Shown one piece after another: positions 36,086 through 45,367 of a stretch of 64,000 nucleotides of DNA. Within the stretch, counting starts at the first letter, position 1; each line of letters begins with the position of its first letter. The stretch is from Pseudomonas fluorescens. GTDB lineage: Bacteria; Pseudomonadota; Gammaproteobacteria; Pseudomonadales; Pseudomonadaceae. The notes beneath the pieces are model-generated. The model saw nothing but the letters and a program-made list of their open reading frames with translations, made no database searches and was not told the origin of the DNA. The translations under genes and the position numbers were made by a program. Location: the NCBI RefSeq assembly GCF_001648775.1, contig NZ_LVEJ01000007.1, forward strand, positions 1-64,000, in the 5' to 3' direction.

Positions 36086-37516
36086 CTAGTACTTCATGAC
36101 CACGAGTCGGGTCTGGGTGAATTCGAGCATGCCGTGCTTGCCGTCATCGCCGCCCAGGCCCGAGCGTTTCCAGCCGGCGTGGTAGCCCTGATACGGATCC
36201 GCCGGGGTGCGATTGACGTACAACTCGCCGGCCTCGATGGCGTTGGCGACTTTCTGTGCGGTGCGGTAGTTCTCGGTGTAGAGCACCGAAGACAGGCCGA
36301 ACTGATGGTCGTTGGCCATGGCCAGCGCCTCGTCGATGTCGCGGTACTTGAGCACCGGCAGCACCGGGCCGAAGATTTCCTCCTGGACGATTTCCATGTC
36401 CTGCCGGCAACCACTCAGCAGCGTCGGCGGATAGAAATGCCCCGGCCCTTGCGGCAGCACGCCACCGCTTTCGAGCGTCGCGCCGGCAGCGATGGCGCGC
36501 TCGACCAGGGCGTGAATGTTCTGCTGCGAACTGGCGTTGACCAGTGGGCCCATCAGGCTGGCGTCGGTGGCGCGGTCGCCGAATTTGACTTCAGCGATTT
36601 TCGCCTTGAGCAGCGCGAGGAATCGCTCGTAGACGCTTTCCTGCACATAGACGCGCTCTACCGCCGTGCACAACTGGCCGCAATGAGTGGTCTTCGAGGC
36701 GATGATCGCGGTCGCCGCCGCTTCCAGGTCGGCGTCCGCTTCGATGATTGCCGGGGTTTTGCCGCCCAGTTCCAGCGACGGCTTGGCGATGTTCGCCTTG
36801 CAGTAATCGAGGACGATGCGCCCGGCGTTGACGCTGCCGGTCAGGGTAATCAGACCCACGGCTTTATGGGTGCAGACGGCCGCCGCCGTGGCGTGATCCA
36901 TGGTCAGGATGTTGATCACGCCGGCCGGCATGCCCGATTGCTGCACCGCTTTGGCAATTTCGAATGCCGAGGTCGGCGTGTTGTTGCTGGGGCGCACCAC
37001 CACGGTGTTGCCGGCAATCAGCGCCGGGGCGATTTTGCGCAGCAAGGTGTAGACCGGATAGTTGAACGGGATCAGGCACGCAACGACACCGATTGGCTCG
37101 CGGTGCAGAAACAGGTTTTCGTCAGGGCTGTCGCTGGGGATGATTTCGCCTTCGATACGCCGCGCCCATTCAGCGTGGTAGCGGGTGATCTGCGCGGCGT
37201 AACGGGCTTCGTTGCTGGCATCGCTGACGCTTTTGCCGGACTCGGCGGCCAGTGCGGCACCGATGGCCTCGGCGCGGTCTTCGAGGGCTGTGGCGAAGGC
37301 ACGCAGATGTTCGGCGCGTTCGATGCTGGTGAGTTTGCTCCAGACCTTTTGCGCCGCTGCCGCCGCATCGACTGCGGCGGTGGCCTCCTCGGCGGTGGCA
37401 CCCGATACATGGCCGAGCAACGCTTCGGTGGCCGGGTTGTAGACCGCGATCAGCGCCGCGCTGGCAGGCTCGATGAATTGGCCATTAACAAAATTTCGCT
37501 CGGTTCGCATGTGCAT
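36086..37516 (-). CDS. Aldehyde dehydrogenase, lactaldehyde/glycolaldehyde (AldA)-like
   Basis: A 476-residue NAD-dependent aldehyde dehydrogenase with 'LIPFNYPVYTLLRKIAPAL', NAD-binding 'LTGSVNAG', general-base Glu in 'LELGGKTP' and catalytic Cys in 'HCGQLCTAVER'. Length and motifs resemble AldA, which oxidises lactaldehyde and glycolaldehyde, but sugar-derived semialdehydes are equally possible here. Upstream lie a REP element and a LysR gene on the same strand. Confidence 0.9.
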   Translation of the reverse strand: MHMRTERNFVNGQFIEPASAALIAVYNPATEALLGHVSGATAEEATAAVDAAAAAQKVWSKLTSIERAEHLRAFATALEDRAEAIGAALAAESGKSVSDASNEARYAAQITRYHAEWARRIEGEIIPSDSPDENLFLHREPIGVVACLIPFNYPVYTLLRKIAPALIAGNTVVVRPSNNTPTSAFEIAKAVQQSGMPAGVINILTMDHATAAAVCTHKAVGLITLTGSVNAGRIVLDYCKANIAKPSLELGGKTPAIIEADADLEAAATAIIASKTTHCGQLCTAVERVYVQESVYERFLALLKAKIAEVKFGDRATDASLMGPLVNASSQQNIHALVERAIAAGATLESGGVLPQGPGHFYPPTLLSGCRQDMEIVQEEIFGPVLPVLKYRDIDEALAMANDHQFGLSSVLYTENYRTAQKVANAIEAGELYVNRTPADPYQGYHAGWKRSGLGGDDGKHGMLEFTQTRLVVMKY

Positions 37517-37639
37517 CGCCCATCGTTTGTTTTTATCAATGCCGCCAGTCTTGTCATCGATGGCGGGTTGAACAAACGATTTATCGGGCGGTTAAACATT
37601 CGAAAAAGGCAGGTTACCCTTAATGGCGCCCCTGCCCCC

Positions 37640-37729
37640 TGTGGGAGCGAGCCTGCTCGCGAATGCGGTGGATCAGGCACAACACTGTTCACTGACACAC
37701 CGCTTCCGCGAGCAGGCTCGCTCCTACAG
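37640..37729. repeat. REP/REPIN pair, GAGCSWGCTCGCGAA class
   Basis: Inverted arms TGTGGGAGCGAGCCTGCTCG and CGAGCAGGCTCGCTCCTACA between the aldehyde dehydrogenase and LysR genes. Confidence 0.9.
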
Positions 37730-37744
37730 AGGATTTATGGTGAT

Positions 37745-38677
37745 TCAGATGGCAGCGGTCGAAGGCTCCAGCTGACGCTGCGCCAGCCAGATTTCCTCTT
37801 GCAGCCACTGACTGAACACCTGCAACTGCGGCATCCCGGTCTGCTCCGGCCGGGTCACCAGCCAATACGACTGATGCCCCTCTACATGCACATTCAGCAC
37901 TTGCGTCAACTGCCCGCTGGCCAGCTCGGCCGCGACCATGTGCCAGTCGGCAATGGTGATGCCCAGACCATCGGTCGCCGCCTGAATCGCCAGATCGAGC
38001 AGATCGAACTCATAACCGCCCTGGGTATCCACACCAGTAATCCGCGCCGCATCGAGCCAATGTTTCCAGGTCAGATAACGCTGATCTTCCCTGGCCAGCA
38101 CATGCAACAACGTCAGACGATTGAGATCGATGCCCGAGTCGCCGCCCTCACGGGCGTGCAGCGATGGCGCGCACACGGCAATATGCCGTTCCTGTATCAG
38201 CAATGAACTGTCGAGCCCGTCCCACTCACCGTCGCCAAAACGGATCGCACAATCGAGCGTGCTGGTTTCCGCGAGGCTGTCCTGCAAGCGTGTGGTGATG
38301 CTTAATTCGAGCTCCGGGTGTTGCTCGCGCAAACGGCCCAGGCGCGGCATCAACCAGCGACTGGTGAAGGTCGGCGGCGCATTGATGTGCAAGCGGTTGG
38401 AGTGGGTTTTCTGCTGGATGCTGCGCACCGTCAGCTCGATCTTGTCGAACGACTGGTGCAACGCCCGCAGCAGGACTTTCCCGGCACCGGTCAACTCCAG
38501 ATGATGATGGCGACGCTCCAGCAGGCTCTCGCCGAGCTGTTCTTCCAGCTGCCGGACCTGACGACTGACCGCGCTCTGGGTGACATTGAGCAATTCGGCG
38601 GCGCGGGTAAAACTGCCGGTGCTGCCGGCCACTTCGAACGCTTTGAGCGCGTTCAGGCCGGGCATTTTGCGTTTCAT
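37745..38677 (-). CDS. LysR-family regulator, GcvA-like
   Basis: A 310-residue regulator: HTH 'SFTRAAELLNVTQSAVSRQVRQLEEQLG', then a GcvA-subgroup effector domain ('TSRWLMPRLGRLREQHPELELSITTR'). The ATG at 38677 gives the usual start MKRKMPGLNALKAFE. It is divergent from a porin gene (187-base gap) and upstream of the aldehyde dehydrogenase gene on the same strand; either could be a target. Confidence 0.9.
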   Translation of the reverse strand: MKRKMPGLNALKAFEVAGSTGSFTRAAELLNVTQSAVSRQVRQLEEQLGESLLERRHHHLELTGAGKVLLRALHQSFDKIELTVRSIQQKTHSNRLHINAPPTFTSRWLMPRLGRLREQHPELELSITTRLQDSLAETSTLDCAIRFGDGEWDGLDSSLLIQERHIAVCAPSLHAREGGDSGIDLNRLTLLHVLAREDQRYLTWKHWLDAARITGVDTQGGYEFDLLDLAIQAATDGLGITIADWHMVAAELASGQLTQVLNVHVEGHQSYWLVTRPEQTGMPQLQVFSQWLQEEIWLAQRQLEPSTAAI

Positions 38678-38863
38678 ATCAAGGCACTCGAAAACCACTG
38701 ACAAGGCGCCAAGCTTCCCATGAGTGTGCCGGACTGTCCTACAGGAATTTGTGAGTAACATGCATTCGATGCAGGTTTGTTCACCATTTTTATCGTTTGT
38801 TCAACAAACGGCGGATGGCAAAACTGCGCGGCATCTCTAATAAAAACAATCGAGAGCCGCTCC

Positions 38864-40042
38864 ATGCCCTTCTCTGCTTCCTTGCGCTTGCGCACAACGT
38901 CCATCGCTCTGTTCTGCAGCATTGCCGCCCCGACGATGGCCGTGCAGGTCACCGACAACCTTGATCTGGGCGGCGCCATTCGTGCGCGCTGGGACCTCGA
39001 CCCGGATCGTGACATTCAGAAGTTCGGGCTCGACACGGTGTTCCTCAGCGCCAAGTACAATTCCGACAGCTGGATCGGTGAGGCGCAGTACCGCTTTTAC
39101 GGTCGCTCGTATCCCTACCAGTACACGAAAAACTATGGCGACATTCAGTTCGCCAAGTTCGCGTGGGTCGGCTACAAATTCAATCCCGATCAGCAAGTGC
39201 AAGTCGGCCTGAACACCGTGCCGTTCGGTTTGCAGCCGTACTTCGGCAGCACCTTCTACGAAACCCTCGGCAACGTCATCGGCCTTGAAGACGTGCAACA
39301 GGTCGGCGCCAAGTACATCCAGCAAAGCGGCGACTGGAACCTCCAGGCCGGTTACTACCTGCGCCCGGCCTGGCAAGGCAAAGGCACCAGTAATGGTGTG
39401 AGCTACTCGAGCATCGTCTCCGAGGCTGACAGCTATGTCGCCGACGGCAGCGACAACCAGGAACGCAACACCGTGGTGCTGCGCGTGGCCAAGGCACTCG
39501 ATCTGGGTCCGTGGAAGTCCGAAGTCGGCGTCTCCGGCCTGACGTCCAGCCTGCAAAACCGCGGCACCAACGATGACGGCCGACGCAACGCCGTGGCCAT
39601 CCACTACCTGGGCAAGAACGGCCCGTGGGGCGTGCAGCTGCAAGCCGCGCGGCAACAGATGTCGCCGCGCAATCCCGGCAGCGATGAAGTGGTCACCCTC
39701 GGTGGCTACGACGGCACTTACAACGTCGCCAGTCGCGGCAATCTGTACGTGGCCGACCTGAGCTATGACGTGGCCGGCAAATACCTGCTCGATCAGGTCA
39801 GCGGGGTCAAGCTTTACGCCAACTACAGCGCCTTCGACAAATCCGCCAGCGGCTTCAAGACGTCGGAGCGGATGATTCTTGGCAGCTCGTTTTCGGTGAG
39901 TAAATTGTGGGTCGCGGCCGAGTGGTTGTTTGGCCGTAATGATCCGTACATTGGTGGCAGCAGTTACACCCAGAGTCTGGCTGCGGGCGGGCTGGATCAG
40001 TGGGAGAACCAGGCGTATGTGAACGTCGGCTACTACTTCTGA
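38864..40042 (+). CDS. Outer-membrane porin-like beta-barrel protein
   Basis: A 392-residue protein with a Sec signal peptide ending near 'AAPTMAVQ' (~28) and alternating beta strands to the end, closing with the outer-membrane signature 'NVGYYF'. The strand 'DTVFLSAKYNSDSWIGEAQYRFYG' and 'YKFNPDQQVQVGLNTVPFG' resemble substrate-specific OprP/OprO- or carbohydrate-type porins. Being next to sugar-acid dehydratase, carrier and dehydrogenase genes, it probably lets their substrate through the outer membrane. GAGAG precedes the ATG. Confidence 0.85.
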   Translation: MPFSASLRLRTTSIALFCSIAAPTMAVQVTDNLDLGGAIRARWDLDPDRDIQKFGLDTVFLSAKYNSDSWIGEAQYRFYGRSYPYQYTKNYGDIQFAKFAWVGYKFNPDQQVQVGLNTVPFGLQPYFGSTFYETLGNVIGLEDVQQVGAKYIQQSGDWNLQAGYYLRPAWQGKGTSNGVSYSSIVSEADSYVADGSDNQERNTVVLRVAKALDLGPWKSEVGVSGLTSSLQNRGTNDDGRRNAVAIHYLGKNGPWGVQLQAARQQMSPRNPGSDEVVTLGGYDGTYNVASRGNLYVADLSYDVAGKYLLDQVSGVKLYANYSAFDKSASGFKTSERMILGSSFSVSKLWVAAEWLFGRNDPYIGGSSYTQSLAAGGLDQWENQAYVNVGYYF

Positions 40043-40070
40043 TCCAGACATGATTGCGCCGATGAGATAG

Positions 40071-40140
40071 CTTTCGCGAGCAGGCTCGCTCCCACATTGG
40101 AATGCATTCCAGAGTGAGAGCGAGCCTGCTCGCGAAGGCG
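40071..40140. repeat. REP/REPIN pair, GAGCSWGCTCGCGAA class, compact form
   Basis: Arms CTTTCGCGAGCAGGCTCGCT and AGCGAGCCTGCTCGCGAAGG with only about 20 bases between; the middle contains GGAATGCATTCC as in other copies here. Confidence 0.9.
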
Positions 40141-40250
40141 TCCGCACAAACAACCCTTGCATCAAACCCTGCGCAATAGTCAGATACCCCCTACACATAA
40201 AACCTACAAAAACAAACCGAGCCAAACGCTCGATCCGGGGTTCTGCCGCC

Positions 40251-41126
40251 ATGCGTCAACTGCCCTCCCTCAACACCCTGCGCGTGTTCGAAGAAGTCGC
40301 GCGTCATCGCAGCTTCAGCCAGGCAGCCCTCGGCCTGAACGTCACCCAGGGCGCGGTCAGTCGCCAGATCAAACAGCTTGAAGACTACCTCGGCGTCGCG
40401 CTGTTCGTGCGTACCCCGCAAGGCCTGTCACTGACCGAAGCCGGCAGTAACCTCAAGCCGCATCTGGCCGAAGCTTTCGACCACATGGAGCGCGCCCTGC
40501 AAGCGGTGCGCGTGCCCAATCTGCGCCAACGTCTGCGCGTACTCGCACCGCCCACCTGGGCCACGCGCTGGCTATCGCCGCACCTGCGCGCGTTCTGTCA
40601 GCGCTATCCGGACATCAGCCTCAGCGTAACCAATCAGGCCAGCCACGACAGCCTCGCGGACATCGATTGCCACATCCGTTTCGGCCTCGCCGCGTCAACC
40701 CATTGCGCCAGTCAGTTGCTGGTGATGGAACGGCACATCGCCGTGGCCAGCCCGGAACTGTTCAATGGCGATCAAGCACCGGATCTACATGAGTTTGCAT
40801 TGCTGCACATCCTGCATGACGGCAAGCGCCTTAAGGTCTGGGAGAACTGGCTGGCGGCGATGGGTCGTGAGGATATCGATGCGGGACAAGGGCTGGAATT
40901 CAGCACGCTCGATCAGGTAATACACACCGCATTGGCCGGGGGCGGACTGGCGGTGATTGACCGGCAGATGATCGAGAAGGAATTGGCCAATGGCAGCCTG
41001 GTGCCAATCACTCCGATTGAAGTGATCGGGCCTTATGGGTATTGGCTGGATGTGGCGAATGACAAGCGGGGATTGTCGAAGGTGAAGTTGTTTACTGATT
41101 GGTTGAGTCTGGTGAGTAACCCCTGA
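40251..41126 (+). CDS. LysR-family regulator, GcvA-like
   Basis: A 291-residue LysR protein: HTH 'SFSQAALGLNVTQGAVSRQIKQLEDYLG', then a GcvA-type effector domain ('WATRWLSPHLRAFCQRYPDISLSVTN', 'IDCHIRFGLAAS'). It is convergent with the MFS gene of the Fae operon, and the nearest gene upstream is the porin; its target is unclear. Confidence 0.92.
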   Translation: MRQLPSLNTLRVFEEVARHRSFSQAALGLNVTQGAVSRQIKQLEDYLGVALFVRTPQGLSLTEAGSNLKPHLAEAFDHMERALQAVRVPNLRQRLRVLAPPTWATRWLSPHLRAFCQRYPDISLSVTNQASHDSLADIDCHIRFGLAASTHCASQLLVMERHIAVASPELFNGDQAPDLHEFALLHILHDGKRLKVWENWLAAMGREDIDAGQGLEFSTLDQVIHTALAGGGLAVIDRQMIEKELANGSLVPITPIEVIGPYGYWLDVANDKRGLSKVKLFTDWLSLVSNP

Positions 41127-41131
41127 AAGAG

Positions 41132-41407
41132 CCCCTCACCCTAGCCCTCTCCCGGAGGGAGAGGGAACTGACCGAGGTGATTATTCGAACTACGCCGACC
41201 TGAGATACCGAGTCGAACGTAGATTTTGAGTACTACATACATCAGCCCCTTTCCCCCTCGCCCCACAAAGGAAAAGGGAACTGGCCGGGGTGTATGTATG
41301 GCGGACACCGATCTGAAATCTCGAGTCGAACGCAAACCTTGAAAGCCACAAAGATCGGCCCCCTTTCCCCTCGCCCACCTTGGGGGGAGAGGGTTGGGGT
41401 GAGGGGG
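41132..41407. repeat. MITE-like repeat with 22-bp terminal inverted repeats
   Basis: The ends 41132-41153 and 41386-41407 are inverted copies matching at 20 of 22 positions (CCCCTCACCC...CCCTCTCCC). Inside are two imperfect direct repeats with a period of about 113 bases, starting near 41161 and 41274 and sharing GGGAACTG and CGAGTCGAACG. No reading frame of note. It fills the gap between two convergent genes and could also stop transcription. Confidence 0.75.
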
Positions 41408-41429
41408 TAGGCCTTTGAAGCACTACACA

Positions 41430-42794
41430 TCAAATCGGCCTGGCGACTTTACTCACGACAATCGAACTGCCCTCCACCGGACTCTGCGCCTTGCACGCCT
41501 GGCTCAGCGTCAGCGACTTGGTCTCCGGCGCCCACGCCCACGACAGCAACGCGCCAATCGCCAGAATCGCCGCGAGGATGCCCATGGTCGGACTCAAGCC
41601 GATCCCGGCCACACTCACCGGCAACAGGAACGTACTGACGGCCGAACCCAAACGACTCACCGCCGTCGCCAGACCGATCCCGCTGGCGCGAACCTCGGTC
41701 GGAAAGCTTTCCGCCGGAAACACCCCGACCAGATTGCTCACCGCCGACAACACCAGCGTGAACAGACCAAACACCAGCACCATCAGCCACGCCGCACTGC
41801 CCGGCAGCACCGCCAGCAGAAACAGCGCCAGCGCAAGAATGATGAACGAGTTGATCAGGAATCCGCGCCGGGTGAATTTGATCGTGCACCAGATGCCGAT
41901 CAGCGCACCGAGGATCAGCAGCATGTTCAACATCAACTCAGTGCCAAACCCTTCGGCCAGGCCCATCTTCTGCAAAATCGACGGCAGGAACGTGTAGATC
42001 GCAAAGTACGGCATCACGATGCACACGAAGAACAGACAGTTGAACGCCGTGCGCTTGCGGTACTCACGACTGAACAGCACGGCGTAACCCGAACGGGTTT
42101 CCGTGGAGCGGGTTTCGTCGAGTTCGACGTTATCGCCCAAATGCTTTTTGACGATCGCGCGCGCCTCGGCGATGCGCCCCTGATTGACCAGCCAGCGTGG
42201 CGATTCCGGCGTGCCGATACGCGCGATCAGAATCAACGCTGCCGGGATTGCCGACGAGGCCAGCATCCAGCGCCAGGCATCATCGCCAAGGCTGAGCATC
42301 GCCGTGCCGACAAAGGTCGCGGCCACGTAACCGAAGGTCCAGATCACGCTGAACGAACCGAGCAAAACACCGCGATGTTTCTTCGGCGAGAACTCGGCCA
42401 GCATCGCGTGGCCGACGCTGAAATCACCGCCCAATCCGATGCCGATCAACACCCGGCAAAGAAACAGACTCATGGCGGTTTCGGCGTAGAACTGCATCAC
42501 CGAAGCGACGGTGATCAGCACAAAACTGACCAGGAAAATTTTCTGCCGACCGACCTTGTCCGAGATCCAGCCGAAAAACAGACTGCCGAGAAACAGCCCG
42601 ATCAACGCCGACGCGCCGATCAAGCCTTGCCAGAACGCATCCAGCTGCATCTGCGGGCTGAGCAAGGTGAACGCGATGCCGATCAGGCCAAGGATGTAGC
42701 CGTCGGTGAAGTGCGCGCCGAAGGTCAGGCCAGCGATCTTGATGTGGAACCGGCCAATGGGCAGGTCGTCGATTTTTATGGGTTGAGCGGACAT
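41430..42794 (-). CDS. MFS transporter, sugar/metabolite:H+ symporter type
   Basis: A 454-residue MFS carrier with 'FFGWISDKVGRQKIFLVSFVL' as motif A between helices 2 and 3 and the SP-family-like 'GIGLGGDFSVGHAMLAEFSPKKHRG' before a mid-protein loop, giving twelve helices. GGAG lies 6 bases before the ATG at 42794. It is last in the Fae - reductase - dehydrogenase - carrier series, 98 bases after the dehydrogenase gene with a small hairpin between. Probably imports the compound this operon degrades. Confidence 0.92.
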   Translation of the reverse strand: MSAQPIKIDDLPIGRFHIKIAGLTFGAHFTDGYILGLIGIAFTLLSPQMQLDAFWQGLIGASALIGLFLGSLFFGWISDKVGRQKIFLVSFVLITVASVMQFYAETAMSLFLCRVLIGIGLGGDFSVGHAMLAEFSPKKHRGVLLGSFSVIWTFGYVAATFVGTAMLSLGDDAWRWMLASSAIPAALILIARIGTPESPRWLVNQGRIAEARAIVKKHLGDNVELDETRSTETRSGYAVLFSREYRKRTAFNCLFFVCIVMPYFAIYTFLPSILQKMGLAEGFGTELMLNMLLILGALIGIWCTIKFTRRGFLINSFIILALALFLLAVLPGSAAWLMVLVFGLFTLVLSAVSNLVGVFPAESFPTEVRASGIGLATAVSRLGSAVSTFLLPVSVAGIGLSPTMGILAAILAIGALLSWAWAPETKSLTLSQACKAQSPVEGSSIVVSKVARPI

Positions 42795-42850
42795 GTTCGT
42801 CTCCAATTGTTGTTATTGACGGAGAAACCGATTGCTCTTGCTTTGTTGTA

Positions 42851-42874
42851 TGTGGGAGCAAGTCTGCTCCCACA
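42851..42874. repeat. Single REP hairpin
   Basis: A lone palindrome TGTGGGAGCA-AGTC-TGCTCCCACA between the aldehyde dehydrogenase and MFS genes of the Fae operon. It may reduce read-through into the transporter gene. Confidence 0.8.
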
Positions 42875-42892
42875 AGGGGATTTCGCTGAGGG

Positions 42893-44326
42893 TTACAGCC
42901 CCCCCATCAACAGGTATTTGATCTCCAGATAGTCATCCAGACCGTACTTCGAACCTTCGCGCCCGAGGCCCGATTCCTTGATCCCGCCGAACGGTGCGAC
43001 CTCGGTGGAGATGATCCCTTCGTTGATCCCGACCATACCCGCTTCCAGCCCTTCGGCCATACGCCAGACCCGGCCGATGTCGCGGCTGTAGAAGTACGCC
43101 GACAAACCGAACGGCGTGTCATTGGCGCGTTCCAGCACCTCGGCCTCGTCCTTGAAGCGGAAGCACGCCGCCACCGGGCCGAAGGTTTCGTCCTGCGCGA
43201 TCAGCATGTCGCCGTTGACTTCGGTGAGGATGGTCGGCTCGTAGAACGTGCCGCCCAAGGCGTGACGACGACCGCCGCACAACAGCGTCGCGCCCTTCTC
43301 CAGAGCATCGCTGACATGGCTTTCGACCTTGGCCAATGCGGCGGTGTTGATCAGCGGGCCCTGCTCGGTTTCACCGTCCAGTGCATTGCCGATGCGCATT
43401 GCGGCAACCGCTTCCGCCAGCTTGCCGGTGAAGGCTTCGTAGACGCTGTCCTGAATAAAGAAGCGATTGACGCACACGCACGTCTGCCCGGTGTTGCGGA
43501 ATTTCGAGGCCATCGCGCCTTTGACGGCGGCATCCAGATCGGCGTCGTCGAAGACAATGAACGGCGCGTTGCCACCCAGTTCCAGCGAGACCTTTTTCAA
43601 TGTGTCGGCAGCCTGACGCATCAGCAGTTTGCCGGTGCGGGTGGAACCGGTGAACGACAGTTTGCGCACGATGCTCGACGCCTGCAGCGCGCCGCCGATA
43701 GCCACCGCATCGCCGGACACGATGTTAAAGACGCCGGCGGGAATGCCCGCTTGCTCGGCCAACACGGCCAATGCAAATGCCGACAATGGCGTCTCTTCCG
43801 ACGGTTTGAGAATCATCGTGCAGCCCGCTGCCAGCGCCGGCCCGACCTTGCGAGTAACCATCGCCAGCGGGAAGTTCCATGGCGTGATCGCCGCGACCAC
43901 GCCGATGGCTTCCTTGACCACGATGATCCGCGCATCGGCCTTGTGGCTCGGGATCACATCGCCGTAGGCACGCTTGGCTTCCTCGCCGAACCATTCGAGA
44001 AAACTCGCTGCGTAAACCACTTCGCCCATGGCCTCGGCCAGCGGCTTGCCTTGTTCGCGGCTGAGCAGCGTGGCCAGATCCTGTTGATTGGCGAGCATCA
44101 GCTCGCTCCAGCGCTTGAGGCGTTGACTGCGTTCCTTCGCGGTCAACTTGCGCCACGCCGGCAGTGCGCGATTGGCGGCGTCGATCGCCAGGCTGGTTGC
44201 TTCGGAGCCGGCTTTCTGCACCTCAGCAATCAGCTCGCCATTGGCCGGGTTGCGCACCGGATAGGTCGCACCGCCCTGCCCCCACTGGCCGTCGATAAAA
44301 TTGCCGTGCCGGATCAAATCGCTCAT
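42893..44326 (-). CDS. NAD(P)-dependent aldehyde dehydrogenase, GabD-like
   Basis: A 477-residue succinate-semialdehyde-dehydrogenase-type enzyme with 'TPWNFPLAMVTRKVGPAL', 'FTGSTRTGKLLM', Glu in 'LELGGNAP', and catalytic Cys in 'NTGQTCVCVNR' (a second Cys two residues on is typical of GabD). Its ATG overlaps the upstream reductase stop by four bases. In this operon the substrate is more likely an aldehyde released by the neighbouring steps than succinate semialdehyde. Confidence 0.92.
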   Translation of the reverse strand: MSDLIRHGNFIDGQWGQGGATYPVRNPANGELIAEVQKAGSEATSLAIDAANRALPAWRKLTAKERSQRLKRWSELMLANQQDLATLLSREQGKPLAEAMGEVVYAASFLEWFGEEAKRAYGDVIPSHKADARIIVVKEAIGVVAAITPWNFPLAMVTRKVGPALAAGCTMILKPSEETPLSAFALAVLAEQAGIPAGVFNIVSGDAVAIGGALQASSIVRKLSFTGSTRTGKLLMRQAADTLKKVSLELGGNAPFIVFDDADLDAAVKGAMASKFRNTGQTCVCVNRFFIQDSVYEAFTGKLAEAVAAMRIGNALDGETEQGPLINTAALAKVESHVSDALEKGATLLCGGRRHALGGTFYEPTILTEVNGDMLIAQDETFGPVAACFRFKDEAEVLERANDTPFGLSAYFYSRDIGRVWRMAEGLEAGMVGINEGIISTEVAPFGGIKESGLGREGSKYGLDDYLEIKYLLMGGL

Positions 44327-45357
44327 GCCACCGCCCCCTGCAAAGTGAAACGCTCCAGGCCCGGACGCGCCGAGCGCAGGATGCGTTTACCGGCGGTGTA
44401 ATCGTTGATCACATCGCACGGGGTGTAATTGCGTTCCAGCTCCTGCAATTCGTCCGCATCAAGTCTGGTTTCCAGTGCGGCCAACGCGCTGTCGAATTGC
44501 GCGGTGGTGTCCGCACCGACCAGCATGCAATCGACGCCCGGATGATTCGCCACCCACGCCTGCGCGATCTGCGCATTCGACACACCGCGAGCACGAGCGA
44601 CGCGTTGCACCGAATGGGCGATTTCGAACGAGGCTTCGTCGCTGTACATCTGCTGAGTGAAGAAGTCGGTCTGGTTGCGCGTCGATTGCACATCGCCGGT
44701 CAACAGACCGCGCGCCAAGGGGCTGAACACCGACACACCGATACCCTGATCGCGGCAGAACGGAATCATCTCGCGTTCTTCCTCGCGATAGGCGCAGTTC
44801 AGTTGCAGCTGCATGTTGATCGGCTTGACCCAGCCATTGCGCTCGCAGGCCATGAGGATCTTCGCCAGTTGCCCGGTGAGCATGGTCGAGACACCGATAT
44901 AACGGGCCTTGCCGGCGCGCACGATGTCATTCAAGGCGCCCATGGTTTCCTCTACCGGGGTGTTCACGTCGAAGTAATGCAGCATGAACACGTCGACGTA
45001 ATCCATGTCCAGACGCTTCAGCGAGGCGTCGATGCTGTCCATGATGTGCTTGCGCGAATGGCCGCTGGCGTTGATGCCGCTGCGGGTGCCGTAACCGACC
45101 TTGGTGGTGATCACCAGGTCTTCGCGACGGGCCAGACGCTTGACGATGCGCCCGACCACTTCTTCGCCGACACCGGCGGAATAGAAGTCGGCGAGGTCGA
45201 TGAAATTCACGCCGTTATCCAGCGCATGCGCGACGATCGGCTCGCTCTGTTTTTCGTTGAAGATCCACGGTTTCCAGTCCGGCGTGCCCATGTTCATGGT
45301 GCCCAGGCACAGACGCGAAACTTGCAGGCCGGAGTTGCCCAAACGGATGTATTGCAT
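44323..45357 (-). CDS. Aldo/keto reductase
   Basis: A 344-residue NADPH-dependent TIM-barrel reductase with the tetrad positions visible: Asp and Tyr in 'FIDLADFYSAG', Lys in 'VITTKVGYG', His in 'FMLHYF'. 'GVSTMLTGQLAKIL' and 'GVSVFSPLARGLLTGD' match the AKR7/YajO-like branch. The ATG at 45357 (MQYIRLGNSGLQVS) is 8 bases after a TGAGG. Coupled to the aldehyde dehydrogenase gene and only 10 bases after the Fae gene. Confidence 0.92.
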   Translation of the reverse strand: MQYIRLGNSGLQVSRLCLGTMNMGTPDWKPWIFNEKQSEPIVAHALDNGVNFIDLADFYSAGVGEEVVGRIVKRLARREDLVITTKVGYGTRSGINASGHSRKHIMDSIDASLKRLDMDYVDVFMLHYFDVNTPVEETMGALNDIVRAGKARYIGVSTMLTGQLAKILMACERNGWVKPINMQLQLNCAYREEEREMIPFCRDQGIGVSVFSPLARGLLTGDVQSTRNQTDFFTQQMYSDEASFEIAHSVQRVARARGVSNAQIAQAWVANHPGVDCMLVGADTTAQFDSALAALETRLDADELQELERNYTPCDVINDYTAGKRILRSARPGLERFTLQGAVA

Positions 45358-45367
45358 GGCGGCGACC

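Noticed and set aside
36134..38206. A 690-codon plus-strand open frame
   Set aside because: Antisense to the aldehyde dehydrogenase and LysR genes and running through a REP element; no recognisable domain.
41132..41407. Possible CRISPR array because of repeated units
   Set aside because: Only two imperfect long repeats with terminal inverted repeats and no uniform short repeats or spacers; fits a MITE-like element instead.
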